A DNA stretch of 64,000 bases from Saprospiraceae bacterium (GCA_028285085.1 JANQQI010000047.1:124001-188000), one strand, 5' to 3'; shown: positions 16,932-26,138, counted from the stretch's first letter. Translations and numbers: made by a program. The notes: generated by a model not told the origin, from the sequence alone.

Positions 16932-19900
16932 ATGAAATTTGGCTGGCTTAACCGATGGAAATTTTGGAAAAGGCTTATTCTATTAAGCATTCTACTGCCC
17001 ATAGTATTAGTTGGGGTTCTGGTCTTTGTCGTGTATCAAAAGCAAGATGGGCTCGTGCAGGGGGAGATAGATGCCTTGAATAAAACGCACCAGGGCTTAA
17101 TCGTCATCGGAGACACGCATATCGCACCCTTTAAAAACTTCCCTTACATCTCCGTAAAAGTCGATAGTGTTCAGATCTACGAGTCAAAAGAGGAGAATGC
17201 GTCTCTTATCTTAGATGTAGCCGACATCTATATGGGCTTTAATATCTGGGATATCGTCGACGGTAACTATGACATTCAGAAACTGCTGGTAGAGGATGGA
17301 TTCTTTAATATTATCAAACATCAGGACGGTAGTATTAATATTCAAAATGCGCTCGCCGCACCGAGCGAAGGAGTTGCAGCAGAGGAGCCACTTGATATCC
17401 ATTTGAAAAATATCGAACTCAAGAATCTGGACATCCATAAATTTGACGAATCGAACAATCTGGATATTGAGACTTATATCTACTGGGCGAAAAGCGGGAT
17501 TAAGACAGCAAATAATGAAATTGATGCTCATATTGATACCGAGTTCGAGTTGAATATCATTCAGGATCAGGATACCAGCTTTATCAAGCATAAGCACTTC
17601 GAATTCCACACCGATGTTTTGTACAATGAATTGTCGGGCTTACTTGAGATCGCACCATCAGGCATTAAGATGGAAAATGGTGATTTTAAGGTGTATGGAA
17701 GTATTGAAACAAAAAAAGATATGGCTTTGGACCTGCACGCCAACGGGACGAAACCAAACTTTGATATGCTGATCGCTTTTGCGCCAGAAAATTTGATTCC
17801 TACACTGGAACGCTATAATAATGCCGGGGAGTTTTATTTCAATGCAGATGTCGTTGGCCCTACCACGAATGGCCAAATGCCATTTATCGACGTTGAATTT
17901 GGGGCTAACGAAGCGTTTTTGGAGAATGTAGACGTCCGTAAAAGAGTAGATGACCTGGGCTTTAAAGGGCACTTCACCAATGGTGAGGAAAAGTCCTTTG
18001 AATCGATGGAATTCTCTATTGAAGACTTCACCTCAAAATTAGAACGGGGTAACTTCACAGCCTCACTATTCGTGAAAAACTTCATTGAACCGGATGTAGA
18101 ATTAGCGTTAAATACAGACTTCAATTTAGAGTTCCTCACCCAGTTTTTTAATCTATCCTACATTGAAAATGTTTCGGGTAACGTGAAGCTCGATATGCGT
18201 TTTCATGATATCATTGACCTAGAGCATCCGGCCAAGGCGCTTGACAAATTAAATCAGGCCTATTACAGCGAATTAAGCATCGAAAATCTCCACGTAGAAT
18301 CAGCGGACTTAGCCGTACCCATTGATCAATTGGATATGCATTTGGCGATGTCTGGCCAGCGAGGTGTTTTGGATAAATTCAATCTGAAAATGGGGGCGAC
18401 GGACTTATCCCTAAAGGGCTTTGTTTCTGATCTCCCCGCAATCGTTCATCATACCAACATTCCGGTTGAAGCAGAACTGGACATTAGCTCTAATCTACTG
18501 GACCTTTCTGAATTGACGGGCTTTACCCAAGGGGATAGCACCGGAGTCGATGAGCAAATAAAAGATTTGCGTCTGCTCTTGAGGGCCAAATCGAGTGCTC
18601 GGGCCATTACCGAATCTAAATACTTACCTGAAGGAGAATTCATTGTCGAAAGACTTCATGCTCAGTTAAAAACCTTTCCGCACGAGCTGCACGACTTTCA
18701 TGCGGACTTTCTTATTGATAGCAGTGCGATAAAGATTGCCGATTGCTCGGGCTTTATCGATAAATCTGACTTTCGTTTCAAGGGGAATGTGCAAAACTAC
18801 GGTGCCTTGATGAAAGCCTCCTCAGCTGGAGGTGTAAAATCGAACTCGCCGGTTGCCGCAGAGCTGGCAATGAGCTCCAAGCTATTAGACATTGCCGAAT
18901 TGACGGGTTTTAGCCAAGGGGACAGCACCGGGATAGATGAGCAAATAGAAGACTTTAGCATACAATTGAAATTCAATTCTACTGCTAAGGGATTGACCGC
19001 CTATAAACATTTCCCGGAAGGCGAGTTTTTTATCGAAGGGCTCCACGCTCAGCTCAAACACTATCCGCATGAACTGCACGACTTTCACGTTGACATTTTG
19101 ATTGATGATCGGGATTTAAAAATTGTGGACTTTACCGGTTTTATTGATAAGTCTGATTTTCATTTCAATGGCAATATCCACGACTACGGTTTCTGGATGA
19201 AAGATACTTTAAAAGGGGATGTGCAGTTGGACCTGAGCTTAAACGCTGATCTGCTGAAATTGGAGGATCTCTTTTCGTATCAAGGTGAAAATTATGTTCC
19301 CGAAGATTATCGTCACGAGGAGTTTGAAAAACTAAAGCTGCACGTCAACGGTGAAATGCATTATAAAAATTCCGGGCTCCATTCCATAGACGTTGACTTG
19401 GATCAATTTGATGCAAAAATGCACGTGCACCCGATGCGTTTTGAAGATTTTTCGGGGAGATTTCATTACGAAGATGAGCATCTGGTGATTGAAAGAATGC
19501 ATGGCAAAATAGGTCGTACTATTTTCGACATTGACATGAACTATTATCTGGGGAAAGATGAAGCGATTAAACTGCGAGACAATCATTTTGGCTTAAAAGC
19601 GAATTACATTGATTTTGACCAATTATTTGCGTTCAATACCACCCCGCCAAAGCAATCCAAAACTGGGACAACAACCGCTACTACCGAAGATGTAGAAGCA
19701 CACAGTACGGCCTTCAATATCTATGAGCTGCCCTTTACTGATATGACCTTTGACGTGGATGTGGACCATTTTATTTACCACCACATTGACCTGCAAGATA
19801 TTCATAGTCGGCTAAGAACGACCCATAACCATTATATCTATGTGGATACCATGGCTATGCGCGCGGCTGGCGGGCAATTCTTCATGTCCGGCTATTTTAA

Positions 19901-20537
19901 TGGCAGTAATCCCGACCGGATTTACCTTAAGCCAAACTTAAAAGTGATCAAAGCCGATATAGATCAGTTGCTGTTCAAGTACGAAAACTTTGGGCAGGAC
20001 GAGGTCTTGTCTGATTATGTCCACGGTCAGTTGTCTGCAGATATTACCGGTAATATTCGCATGTACCCAGATATGGTGCCGGATTTAGATCAATCCGAAA
20101 TTCATATGGATGCGGAGATATTAAATGGGCGACTGGAAAACTACGAACCGGTAATGATGTTGTCCGACTACATGGGCGATAAAAACCTATCGTCTGTCCG
20201 CTTTGACACACTGCAAAACCACATGGATATTACGAATGGCGTCATGACCATCCCTAACATGACGATAGAGTCCACCCTAGGCCATTATGAATTATCCGGC
20301 GAACAATCCCTGGTGGGTAAGCTGGATTATTACATTCGAATCCCCTGGAAAATCATTCGGCAAGGCGTCCGCTATAAATTATTTGGTAATAAAAAAACCA
20401 AAGAAGGTGAAGTCGGTGATGATGAAATCATCGAAAAGGATCCCAAGAAAAAAACCTGGTATTTAAACCTTAGAGTCAAAGGTACGCTGGATGATTATGA
20501 TATTCAGTTGAGGAAGAAGAGGGGAAGAAAGAAGTAA
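16932..20537 (+). CDS. Giant AsmA-like membrane protein with an internal duplication
   Basis: 1201 residues with one N-terminal transmembrane helix (about 13-35), then a long periplasmic region of beta-rich AsmA/DUF748-like repeats, ending in a basic tail (RKKRGRKK). AsmA-like proteins are thought to span the periplasm and move phospholipid between membranes or to affect outer-membrane biogenesis. Residues about 519-776 contain two copies of a 129-residue unit, each starting SS.LLD..ELTGF.QGDSTG and holding PEGEF.(V/I)E.LHAQLK and PHELHDFH. A second AsmA-like gene lies at 29.6 kb. The substrate is unknown. Confidence 0.8.
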   Translation: MKFGWLNRWKFWKRLILLSILLPIVLVGVLVFVVYQKQDGLVQGEIDALNKTHQGLIVIGDTHIAPFKNFPYISVKVDSVQIYESKEENASLILDVADIYMGFNIWDIVDGNYDIQKLLVEDGFFNIIKHQDGSINIQNALAAPSEGVAAEEPLDIHLKNIELKNLDIHKFDESNNLDIETYIYWAKSGIKTANNEIDAHIDTEFELNIIQDQDTSFIKHKHFEFHTDVLYNELSGLLEIAPSGIKMENGDFKVYGSIETKKDMALDLHANGTKPNFDMLIAFAPENLIPTLERYNNAGEFYFNADVVGPTTNGQMPFIDVEFGANEAFLENVDVRKRVDDLGFKGHFTNGEEKSFESMEFSIEDFTSKLERGNFTASLFVKNFIEPDVELALNTDFNLEFLTQFFNLSYIENVSGNVKLDMRFHDIIDLEHPAKALDKLNQAYYSELSIENLHVESADLAVPIDQLDMHLAMSGQRGVLDKFNLKMGATDLSLKGFVSDLPAIVHHTNIPVEAELDISSNLLDLSELTGFTQGDSTGVDEQIKDLRLLLRAKSSARAITESKYLPEGEFIVERLHAQLKTFPHELHDFHADFLIDSSAIKIADCSGFIDKSDFRFKGNVQNYGALMKASSAGGVKSNSPVAAELAMSSKLLDIAELTGFSQGDSTGIDEQIEDFSIQLKFNSTAKGLTAYKHFPEGEFFIEGLHAQLKHYPHELHDFHVDILIDDRDLKIVDFTGFIDKSDFHFNGNIHDYGFWMKDTLKGDVQLDLSLNADLLKLEDLFSYQGENYVPEDYRHEEFEKLKLHVNGEMHYKNSGLHSIDVDLDQFDAKMHVHPMRFEDFSGRFHYEDEHLVIERMHGKIGRTIFDIDMNYYLGKDEAIKLRDNHFGLKANYIDFDQLFAFNTTPPKQSKTGTTTATTEDVEAHSTAFNIYELPFTDMTFDVDVDHFIYHHIDLQDIHSRLRTTHNHYIYVDTMAMRAAGGQFFMSGYFNGSNPDRIYLKPNLKVIKADIDQLLFKYENFGQDEVLSDYVHGQLSADITGNIRMYPDMVPDLDQSEIHMDAEILNGRLENYEPVMMLSDYMGDKNLSSVRFDTLQNHMDITNGVMTIPNMTIESTLGHYELSGEQSLVGKLDYYIRIPWKIIRQGVRYKLFGNKKTKEGEVGDDEIIEKDPKKKTWYLNLRVKGTLDDYDIQLRKKRGRKK
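18486..19259 (+). repeat. 387-bp in-frame tandem duplication in the AsmA-like gene
   Basis: Unit 1 starts at 18486 and unit 2 at 18873, exactly 387 bases (129 codons) apart. The units are clearly similar in protein but diverged in DNA, so the duplication is old. Confidence 0.8.
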
Positions 20538-21094
20538 AAAGCGTGCTGTAGCAAAAATGATCTGTTGACGAACTAAGTCTAAAAGTCGCCTGGCCAGCTT
20601 GGGCAATGAGCTTTATCTTCATTAAGCCAGTTATTCCCTTGGCCATATATCTCTAGTTAATTTAATATTTTGTGAGATGTGAGGTATTCCTATCTTTTAG
20701 AATCGCATTGAATATTCCAAATCTTCTATCTAAAGTTTTAATGATGCATGCATCATGCATTAAGGTAGGCTTAGGTTATTTATCATTCTTAATAGGACGG
20801 GTGTGTGTATGTTTAGTTAGGAGTTGATAATTTATTGTTATATTTGAAAAAAAAAAACAGTAACAGATACGTTGTTACGTTTTAAGCAGCTGATAAGCAG
20901 ATACACGAAATAGTGTTGTGTGCATGTAAGGGTTCCTTTCCACCAAGAACAAAATAAAAATCCCCAATGGTAAGAGAAAAAGAAATATGAATTATACATT
21001 TTGTTTTCTATTTCTTAGCAATTTTATTCTATTGTTTATCTGTAATGCAATTGGGCTTCATAGTTTGTTAGCTAAATTCTAATAAAAAATCTAG
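20538..21094. other. Intergenic region at the left border of the accessory island
   Basis: About 560 bases with no gene and increasing AT content. A perfect 16-bp palindrome ATGATGCATGCATCAT lies at 20741-20756. No repeat of the tRNA-Val 3' end was seen here. Confidence 0.5.
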
Positions 21095-21523
21095 ATGAAA
21101 TCTAAATCCGATACAACCTTAGAGGGTAATGAAGATGAGCGAATTAATTACCTTAGAAGATTAATGGTACTATTACTTGCCTTAGTAATTCTCTCTGTAG
21201 GCATTTACTTCTTGTACTTTGGTATGAACACTTTAATAGGCATATTACTTACAATTCTGGGAAGTCAGATTGGATTTACATTGCTTCCAAATGTTGTAGC
21301 AAATAATGCTACGAAAGTAAAGCAAGTACAAAATGACCATACCGCTGAAATAAATATTGAATCCGGCACTACCTTGCAGGGTAATATTTTTATTAATGCT
21401 AAAAATGGTAGGTTCATCAAGCTGCGTAGTAAAAAAGTTAACGCGAATGTTATCATTTATTCTTCTATCGAAGAACTAAAATTGATTTTGAACGATAAGA
21501 AGGATGTTCAAGTACTTAGATAA
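21095..21523 (+). CDS. Hypothetical two-helix membrane protein
   Basis: 142 residues. Two adjacent hydrophobic segments (about 25-42 and 44-63) are followed by a short beta-rich tail with TTLQGNIFINAKNGRFIKLRS. No family recognised. The stop overlaps the start of the next gene by 20 bases, so translation is probably coupled and the two products may form a complex. AT-rich. Confidence 0.6.
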   Translation: MKSKSDTTLEGNEDERINYLRRLMVLLLALVILSVGIYFLYFGMNTLIGILLTILGSQIGFTLLPNVVANNATKVKQVQNDHTAEINIESGTTLQGNIFINAKNGRFIKLRSKKVNANVIIYSSIEELKLILNDKKDVQVLR

Positions 21524-22454
21524 CATAAATAATGGAACCCAAAATGCGGTAAAGTTAATACGGCAATATAAATATTTTATTTTACCATATGTTGTTGCGA
21601 TAATAACTTACGGGATTTATGAATGGGCAGAAAGGTCGACTTCAACTAATATGGATAATAATGCAACTGAGGAACCATTCATTGCACCTACTACAAAAGA
21701 TACACTCGTTTTTATTCTTGAGGAATTTAACAAAAGGAATGGCCTTTTCAAAGGTATTAACTCTATTCAATTAGCAGGAAAAATTGACTCTAAAAGTTTA
21801 ATTACCGAATTAGATATTTCAGTACCTCTGTCATTTGATTTATATGAATATAGATTACCTCCAGATTTTATAGCATCAAATAGTTTCAAAAAAGTAAATT
21901 CGCTTGGAAAAAGCATTCAAAACAAAGAGGATGAGCGATTTTGGGGGCTTTTTGAAGAGACCATAAACAACTCTTCAATAAACAGTGGTGCTGATGGGTT
22001 TGATATAAAATATTTGATAGATGTTAATGGTTTATTGACTTTGAAGCGTATCATAGATAGTAAGATTAATGGAACAAAAACCACAATTTATGTCAAGGGC
22101 TTCGCCGATGGAAGCCACGAATTGGGGTGGAGTAGGCCCCTTGAAAAGACTCACTTTTATGACTATATAGAATACATTCCAAAATCTGATAGACATCCTC
22201 CTGTTGACTTTGACTATTTCTATGATGATACAATGACAGCGACTAAAATTAATGCTAAAGGTGATGGCAGATACAGAAATGATGATTTACCTAATTTAAG
22301 GGCAAAGTACATTGTGGAAGAGCTGATCAAGCCTCAAATTAAAATCCATGGGTTAGATACTGATATTAAAATTTTGGAAGGTAAAGTTATTGATAGGGTA
22401 AAGGACAAAAGTAATCTCCGGTTTGTAAATATTTATATTGAATTTGAATGGTGA
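21504..22454 (+). CDS. Single-pass membrane protein with divergent OmpA-like C-terminal domain
   Basis: 316 residues. One N-terminal transmembrane helix (YFILPYVVAIITYGIYEWA, about 24-43), then a long extracytoplasmic region. The C-terminal third has an OmpA-like pattern: TTIYVKGFADGS (strand and loop), a segment YRNDDLPNLRAKYIVEEL (the N..L...RA..V helix), and a final strand VNIYIEFEW. OmpA-like domains usually bind peptidoglycan. Coupled to the upstream two-helix protein. Together they recall a small envelope-anchored module; no function is known. Confidence 0.55.
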   Translation: MFKYLDNINNGTQNAVKLIRQYKYFILPYVVAIITYGIYEWAERSTSTNMDNNATEEPFIAPTTKDTLVFILEEFNKRNGLFKGINSIQLAGKIDSKSLITELDISVPLSFDLYEYRLPPDFIASNSFKKVNSLGKSIQNKEDERFWGLFEETINNSSINSGADGFDIKYLIDVNGLLTLKRIIDSKINGTKTTIYVKGFADGSHELGWSRPLEKTHFYDYIEYIPKSDRHPPVDFDYFYDDTMTATKINAKGDGRYRNDDLPNLRAKYIVEELIKPQIKIHGLDTDIKILEGKVIDRVKDKSNLRFVNIYIEFEW

Positions 22455-22489
22455 GCGATTATTTGCATAATTGTATTTCTTACAACAAT

Positions 22490-22533
22490 GTGTAGCTAAG
22501 TATACCTTACTTTACTTCATCTGTCAGCTACAC
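22490..22533. repeat. 8-bp inverted repeat with long loop
   Basis: GTGTAGCT (22490-22497) and AGCTACAC (22526-22533), 28-base loop, between two island genes. No T tract follows, so a terminator role is doubtful. Confidence 0.35.
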
Positions 22534-22594
22534 TGATCGTAACAATTAACTGAATTTTATTTAGATTAAGAATCACTCAATAGTTGTTTTATCT

Positions 22595-22885
22595 ATGATA
22601 AAGCATTTAATTGCAATTTTGCTATTTATCTTTTTTGCTTCGTGTCAGTTAAAAGAGGATTCAGTAAGTAGAGAACTACTTCTCATAAAGAATGATACAT
22701 TAAGTATTGTTCAAATTGATTCTATTTTAAACGTAAATGAAATATCTGAATCAGAATGGGATATTCACAAAATAGATTCTATAAATGAGGCTTATGTTCC
22801 ATACAATCTATATGACTGTTTTATGCAAATCAATCTTTTTATTCCTGATTCATTAAAACTAGAAATGATTAAAAGTGAGTTGTAG
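22595..22885 (+). CDS. Small hypothetical lipoprotein
   Basis: 96 residues with a lipoprotein signal (IAILLFIFFASC, cysteine near residue 17). No domain recognised. Small lipoproteins like this are common as immunity proteins of periplasm-acting toxins, and the startless fragment right after it would fit such a locus, but there is no direct evidence. AT-rich. Confidence 0.5.
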   Translation: MIKHLIAILLFIFFASCQLKEDSVSRELLLIKNDTLSIVQIDSILNVNEISESEWDIHKIDSINEAYVPYNLYDCFMQINLFIPDSLKLEMIKSEL

Positions 22886-23157
22886 TCAGAGGATTTGCAA
22901 AGCCTAGTGGAGGGGATAAAGATCATATTACTAAAAAAGGCCTTAAATTCGGTATTATCGCTGGATATAATCGAGAAAAAACGGCAACAGGTAATTACGG
23001 GGATGGAAAAACGAAAATATTAGGGTTTTATAATGAAAGTGGGAGGTATGGCCGAGTCAGTTTTGACACGTATAAAAAAGTAGCAAATAAGCATGAGTTT
23101 GTTGAAATGTATAAATATATTTTTTTTCTTTTTTTTACTGGCTGTAGATACATATAG
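22879..23157 (+). pseudogene. Startless ORF fragment, possibly a toxin C-terminal remnant
   Basis: An open frame of 92 codons bounded on the left by a TGA at 22876 and ending at TAG 23155-23157. It has no usable start codon until near its end. The reading contains GDKDHITKKGLKFGIIAGYN and GDGKTKILGFYNESGRYGRV, a polar, glycine-rich sequence that looks like real protein. It lies between two small exported-protein genes, which is the layout of orphan toxin tips and immunity genes of polymorphic toxin loci. No family could be named. Confidence 0.35.
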
Positions 23158-23602
23158 CCAAGTAGATATTGGCCTATTGTTGAAGACCGCTATTCGCCAG
23201 GACTCAACAATATATTATAGTGAAATGCAAAATTCCAAAGGGACATTACTTTATTTAGAAGATAAAATCTTTTTATCTCCCGAAAAAAATGTCAGGGAAT
23301 ATCTTGCAGATATAAATTTGGAAATAATTGATGTTCTTGCCTTTCCAAGACTCAGGAAACACCAAAAGAAAAAATATCCAATTATTTATATCGATCAAGT
23401 TCAGTTTGAATCTGACCTGATACTTTTTAAAGTAAATGGTGTCCGTTTCCTTTATCGAAAAAAGCGAAAAGATTATTTTCAGGCTTTTAGTGAATTATTA
23501 GTTGCTTATAAATTTAATTGTGAAACAAAAAACTGGGAATTAGATGAGATAACTGATATAAGTCGTTGCTACATTAGCAAAAAAGCGGACAAACAATATT
23601 AG
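23093..23602 (+). CDS. Hypothetical exported protein
   Basis: 169 residues with a signal peptide (INIFFFFFLLAVDTYSQ). The mature part is small and beta-rich; SDLILFKVNGVRFLYRKKRKDYF is its best defined stretch. No family recognised. It overlaps the end of the startless fragment in another frame. It could be an immunity-type protein by context only. Confidence 0.5.
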   Translation: MSLLKCINIFFFFFLLAVDTYSQVDIGLLLKTAIRQDSTIYYSEMQNSKGTLLYLEDKIFLSPEKNVREYLADINLEIIDVLAFPRLRKHQKKKYPIIYIDQVQFESDLILFKVNGVRFLYRKKRKDYFQAFSELLVAYKFNCETKNWELDEITDISRCYISKKADKQY

Positions 23603-23824
23603 CAATGACGTTTCCTTACCACACAAAATAGTGGAAAGCAAGGGCGCGGATTTAAAGGATACCAAAGCGATGAATAACCGAACGAAACGTAAGCTCATTT
23701 CGCAAGTGCTGATGCTAAGCTTAATTGATTTCACAAAGAAAAAAGGAGCTACTGTTGTCCCCTACGAGATCAATGCATGTCACCGGGTCGCTTACGTCAT
23801 CGGCAAGGGTGATACATCGAGAGA
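23603..23824 (+). other. Unassigned open frame next to IS remnant
   Basis: An ATG frame from 23631 (ending at 23867) reads a lysine-rich sequence with KLISQVLMLSLIDFTKKKG. It has no recognised family and its tail runs into the IS1182 remnant in another frame. It is probably a fragment of a broken gene. Confidence 0.25.
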
Positions 23825-24070
23825 AACGAACATGAGGGAGCGATCACAGTCAATGCCAATAATCTGAAAAAAGATCCGAAGCTCTACAAGCGCCGGCAGA
23901 GCATAGTGGAGCATCCCTTCGGCACCATCAAACGGAATTGGGGCTATCATTACACCCTGCTGCGTACCCTACCCAAAGTCAATGCAGAGTAGTCATTAAT
24001 CCATCTGTGTTATAACCTAAGACGAGTGATCTCAATTATTGGTGTCAAATCATTGATAAGAGGCCTTTAA
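23825..24070 (+). mobile_element. IS1182-family transposase C-terminal remnant
   Basis: The frame starting at 23825 reads the C-terminal part of an IS1182-type transposase: LYKRRQSIVEHPFGTIKRNW, GYHYTLLRTLPKVNAE, then an in-frame TAG (23990-23992), then SLIHLCYNLRRVISIIGVKS and a TAA at 24068-24070. The N-terminal and central DDE regions are absent. Dead element. Confidence 0.8.
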
Positions 24071-24267
24071 AAGCGGTAAAGTGCCTCGAAATAGATCTAA
24101 TAATTGTTTTTTGAGGACATGGCGCACTATGGTCGATCACATAGAAAGAGCGATCTGTGGAAAGCCGTGGAGCGAGGTGTTGTTAAATATAAATCAGTTT
24201 AATGAAATCAAGATGGCAGGGTGAGTTTTTGCACAAACTGCCGTTGACTGCTATTAAAATAAAAATA

Positions 24268-24597
24268 ATGGAACATTCATTTAGAATCGAAAAATCAATT
24301 CATCAAGACTTTATCAATTTTCTTAATGAACAATCATCTGACGTTGTAATTAGACCTCAACTCAGCCTGAACATGAATGACATGTATGAATATCTCTTTG
24401 CCAGTGGAGGTTTGGTATCATTCACAACAATGATTGTTTCTTATTTAAAAATCAGAAATAAGACCAGAAAGGTTTCAATAGAGAAACCTGATGGCACAAA
24501 AATTATAATTGAAGCAAGCAGTGTAAACGAATTGAAAAATTTAATTGAAACTGCTAAATCAATCTCTATTGAAGAGCAAAAAAATGAATCAGAATAA
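24268..24597 (+). CDS. EACC1 (effector-associated constant component 1) protein
   Basis: 109 residues from ATG 24268; the frame is open to an ATG at 24202 but those 22 residues lack conservation. It has the EACC1 layout: an N-terminal strand-helix unit (1-30), a central hydrophobic helix (about 44-61, GGLVSFTTMIVSYLK), and a C-terminal unit KVSIEKPDGTKIIIEA (68-83) followed by a helix. EACC1 was defined by Aravind and colleagues as a constant part of NTP-dependent or effector-bearing bacterial conflict systems, next to variable effectors. Here it precedes a HEXXH metallopeptidase gene, which would be the effector. Name given from pattern memory; no search was run. Confidence 0.65.
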   Translation: MEHSFRIEKSIHQDFINFLNEQSSDVVIRPQLSLNMNDMYEYLFASGGLVSFTTMIVSYLKIRNKTRKVSIEKPDGTKIIIEASSVNELKNLIETAKSISIEEQKNESE

Positions 24598-24628
24598 TTT
24601 TATACCTTCAAAATAGGCCACCAAATTT

Positions 24629-24898
24629 ATGTTTTTGAATTCTATAAACAGAAGGTTTGACTTTATCGATAATGTATTGAAAGAAACTCAAGGCATAGTT
24701 GATTATAATGTAATTAACTTTTATTTAGATCGTTTGCATAAAGATGAGTTTAGTTTTATAGCTTGGGCGAAGTTAGTTCTTAATCATGGAATCGAAGAAT
24801 TAATACCTACATCAAAATTAGACTTTTACTTATCAAAGGAATTTAAATTTAAGGCTGATTGCGACTCCAGCAATCTAAGTCATATTAATTTTTTTTGA
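24629..24898 (+). CDS. N-terminal part of the EACC1-linked protein, ends at a T8 run
   Basis: 89 residues of helical sequence with no recognised family. It stops at a TGA (24896-24898) that directly follows a run of eight T (24889-24896). Adding one T would continue it straight into the HEXXH peptidase frame, giving a protein of about 450 residues. It begins 31 bases after the EACC1 stop. It may be a separate small protein, the first half of a broken gene, or the first half of a gene that uses frameshifting. Confidence 0.5.
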   Translation: MFLNSINRRFDFIDNVLKETQGIVDYNVINFYLDRLHKDEFSFIAWAKLVLNHGIEELIPTSKLDFYLSKEFKFKADCDSSNLSHINFF

Positions 24899-25980
24899 GT
24901 TCAGGTGTTTTTTTAGGCATAGATGATTTCATGTCAAGAGTTTGTAGTAATCATGATATATTATCTCATGATGTTTCAGAGGGTACTAATATCTTTGCTG
25001 ATAGATTTCCATGTATTTGGTTAAAAGATTATTCTTCAATACATCCCAAAATAAGATATCTGAATTATGAATTACAAGATAAATTAACGCATGAAGAATC
25101 GTTAAAGATATTCAATCTATCAGCATTTTATTCGGTAATTCCTCTAAATAGCTTTCGAAGAGAATTGTCAAGACTTTTATCACAAATTGCCTTAACTTGG
25201 ATTTATCTACATGAAGAATCACATTATTGGGGTGGCCATTGCCATTATTTTAATGATGTGAGAGGCCCTACATTAATTTCAGAAACTATGGGTATCAATA
25301 ATTTAAATTATGCTCAATTACACAAATCAATGGAATGGGAAGCCGATAGAGGGGCCACAAGTGGCACTATAGATGTGTTTATGACAGAGAGAATGTTAAA
25401 CCTTTTGCCACAATGCTATAGAGGTGAAAAAGAAAAGTTGTGGCTATTACGAATTATATTGTTTTCTATTGGCGCCATTCAACTGATTTTAGAAAAGTCC
25501 CATCAATTATATACGACTTCATTTTACTACCCAAGTATTATGTCAAGGTTTGTTTCAAATATATTTTTAGGTTTAATTCGTGCTAATGTCAATAGCAAGG
25601 CATATCAATGGTTTAACTTTGATGGAAGTTCTTTAAATTGGTTATTGACCAACACAATGTATGATTTGGTTGTTGCATCGGATTTATTATATAGTAGTCA
25701 TGATAAAATTGATTTTAAAGGAACATATGACTATGAGCAAGACTTTAAGTCTTTGAAATTATTTGACTCCTTAGACGAATATGAAAGTTTTATCAAAATC
25801 TTGCTACAAATGTTTTTCACCCCAGAGAGCGAATGGGAAAAAAGATTCAAGTCTCCAGTTTTTGATAAATATTTTCTTGAAAGTATTTTAATCGCTGAAT
25901 TTCAGAAAAGTCAACTATATCCATTTTTTGAAAAATATAGAAGAATGACCAATGTAAACAGAAGGGACATTCTGAATTAA
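24895..25980 (+). CDS. HEXXH zinc metallopeptidase-like protein, effector candidate
   Basis: 361 residues if read from TTG 24895, 349 from ATG 24931. Motif HEESH (106-110 from the TTG) is a HEXXH zinc site, followed by EWEAD (147-151), whose glutamate is the expected third ligand, as in gluzincins of the M48 type. The sequence before it (SQIALTWIYL) is the usual helix. No signal peptide, so it would act in the cytoplasm. The frame is closed upstream by a TAA (24886-24888), and the previous ORF probably supplies its natural N-terminus through a T8 frameshift. It would cleave a host or phage protein when triggered, by analogy with other conflict-system proteases. Confidence 0.55.
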   Translation: MSSGVFLGIDDFMSRVCSNHDILSHDVSEGTNIFADRFPCIWLKDYSSIHPKIRYLNYELQDKLTHEESLKIFNLSAFYSVIPLNSFRRELSRLLSQIALTWIYLHEESHYWGGHCHYFNDVRGPTLISETMGINNLNYAQLHKSMEWEADRGATSGTIDVFMTERMLNLLPQCYRGEKEKLWLLRIILFSIGAIQLILEKSHQLYTTSFYYPSIMSRFVSNIFLGLIRANVNSKAYQWFNFDGSSLNWLLTNTMYDLVVASDLLYSSHDKIDFKGTYDYEQDFKSLKLFDSLDEYESFIKILLQMFFTPESEWEKRFKSPVFDKYFLESILIAEFQKSQLYPFFEKYRRMTNVNRRDILN

Positions 25981-26138
25981 AAACAGCATTTAACAATACG
26001 TCAATGTACATGCCCAGCAAAAGCCGGGCACGTCGTCGGTACTGCCCGTCAGACCACGCAATAACCCAAACCCCATTTTTAATGCTCATGCCTTTTCACT
26101 ATATTGTTATTAAATCTTAATCACCTACCTGACTCCCC

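Noticed and set aside
22490-22533. Inverted repeat as a terminator
   Set aside because: The loop is 28 bases and no T tract follows, so it is kept only as a repeat.
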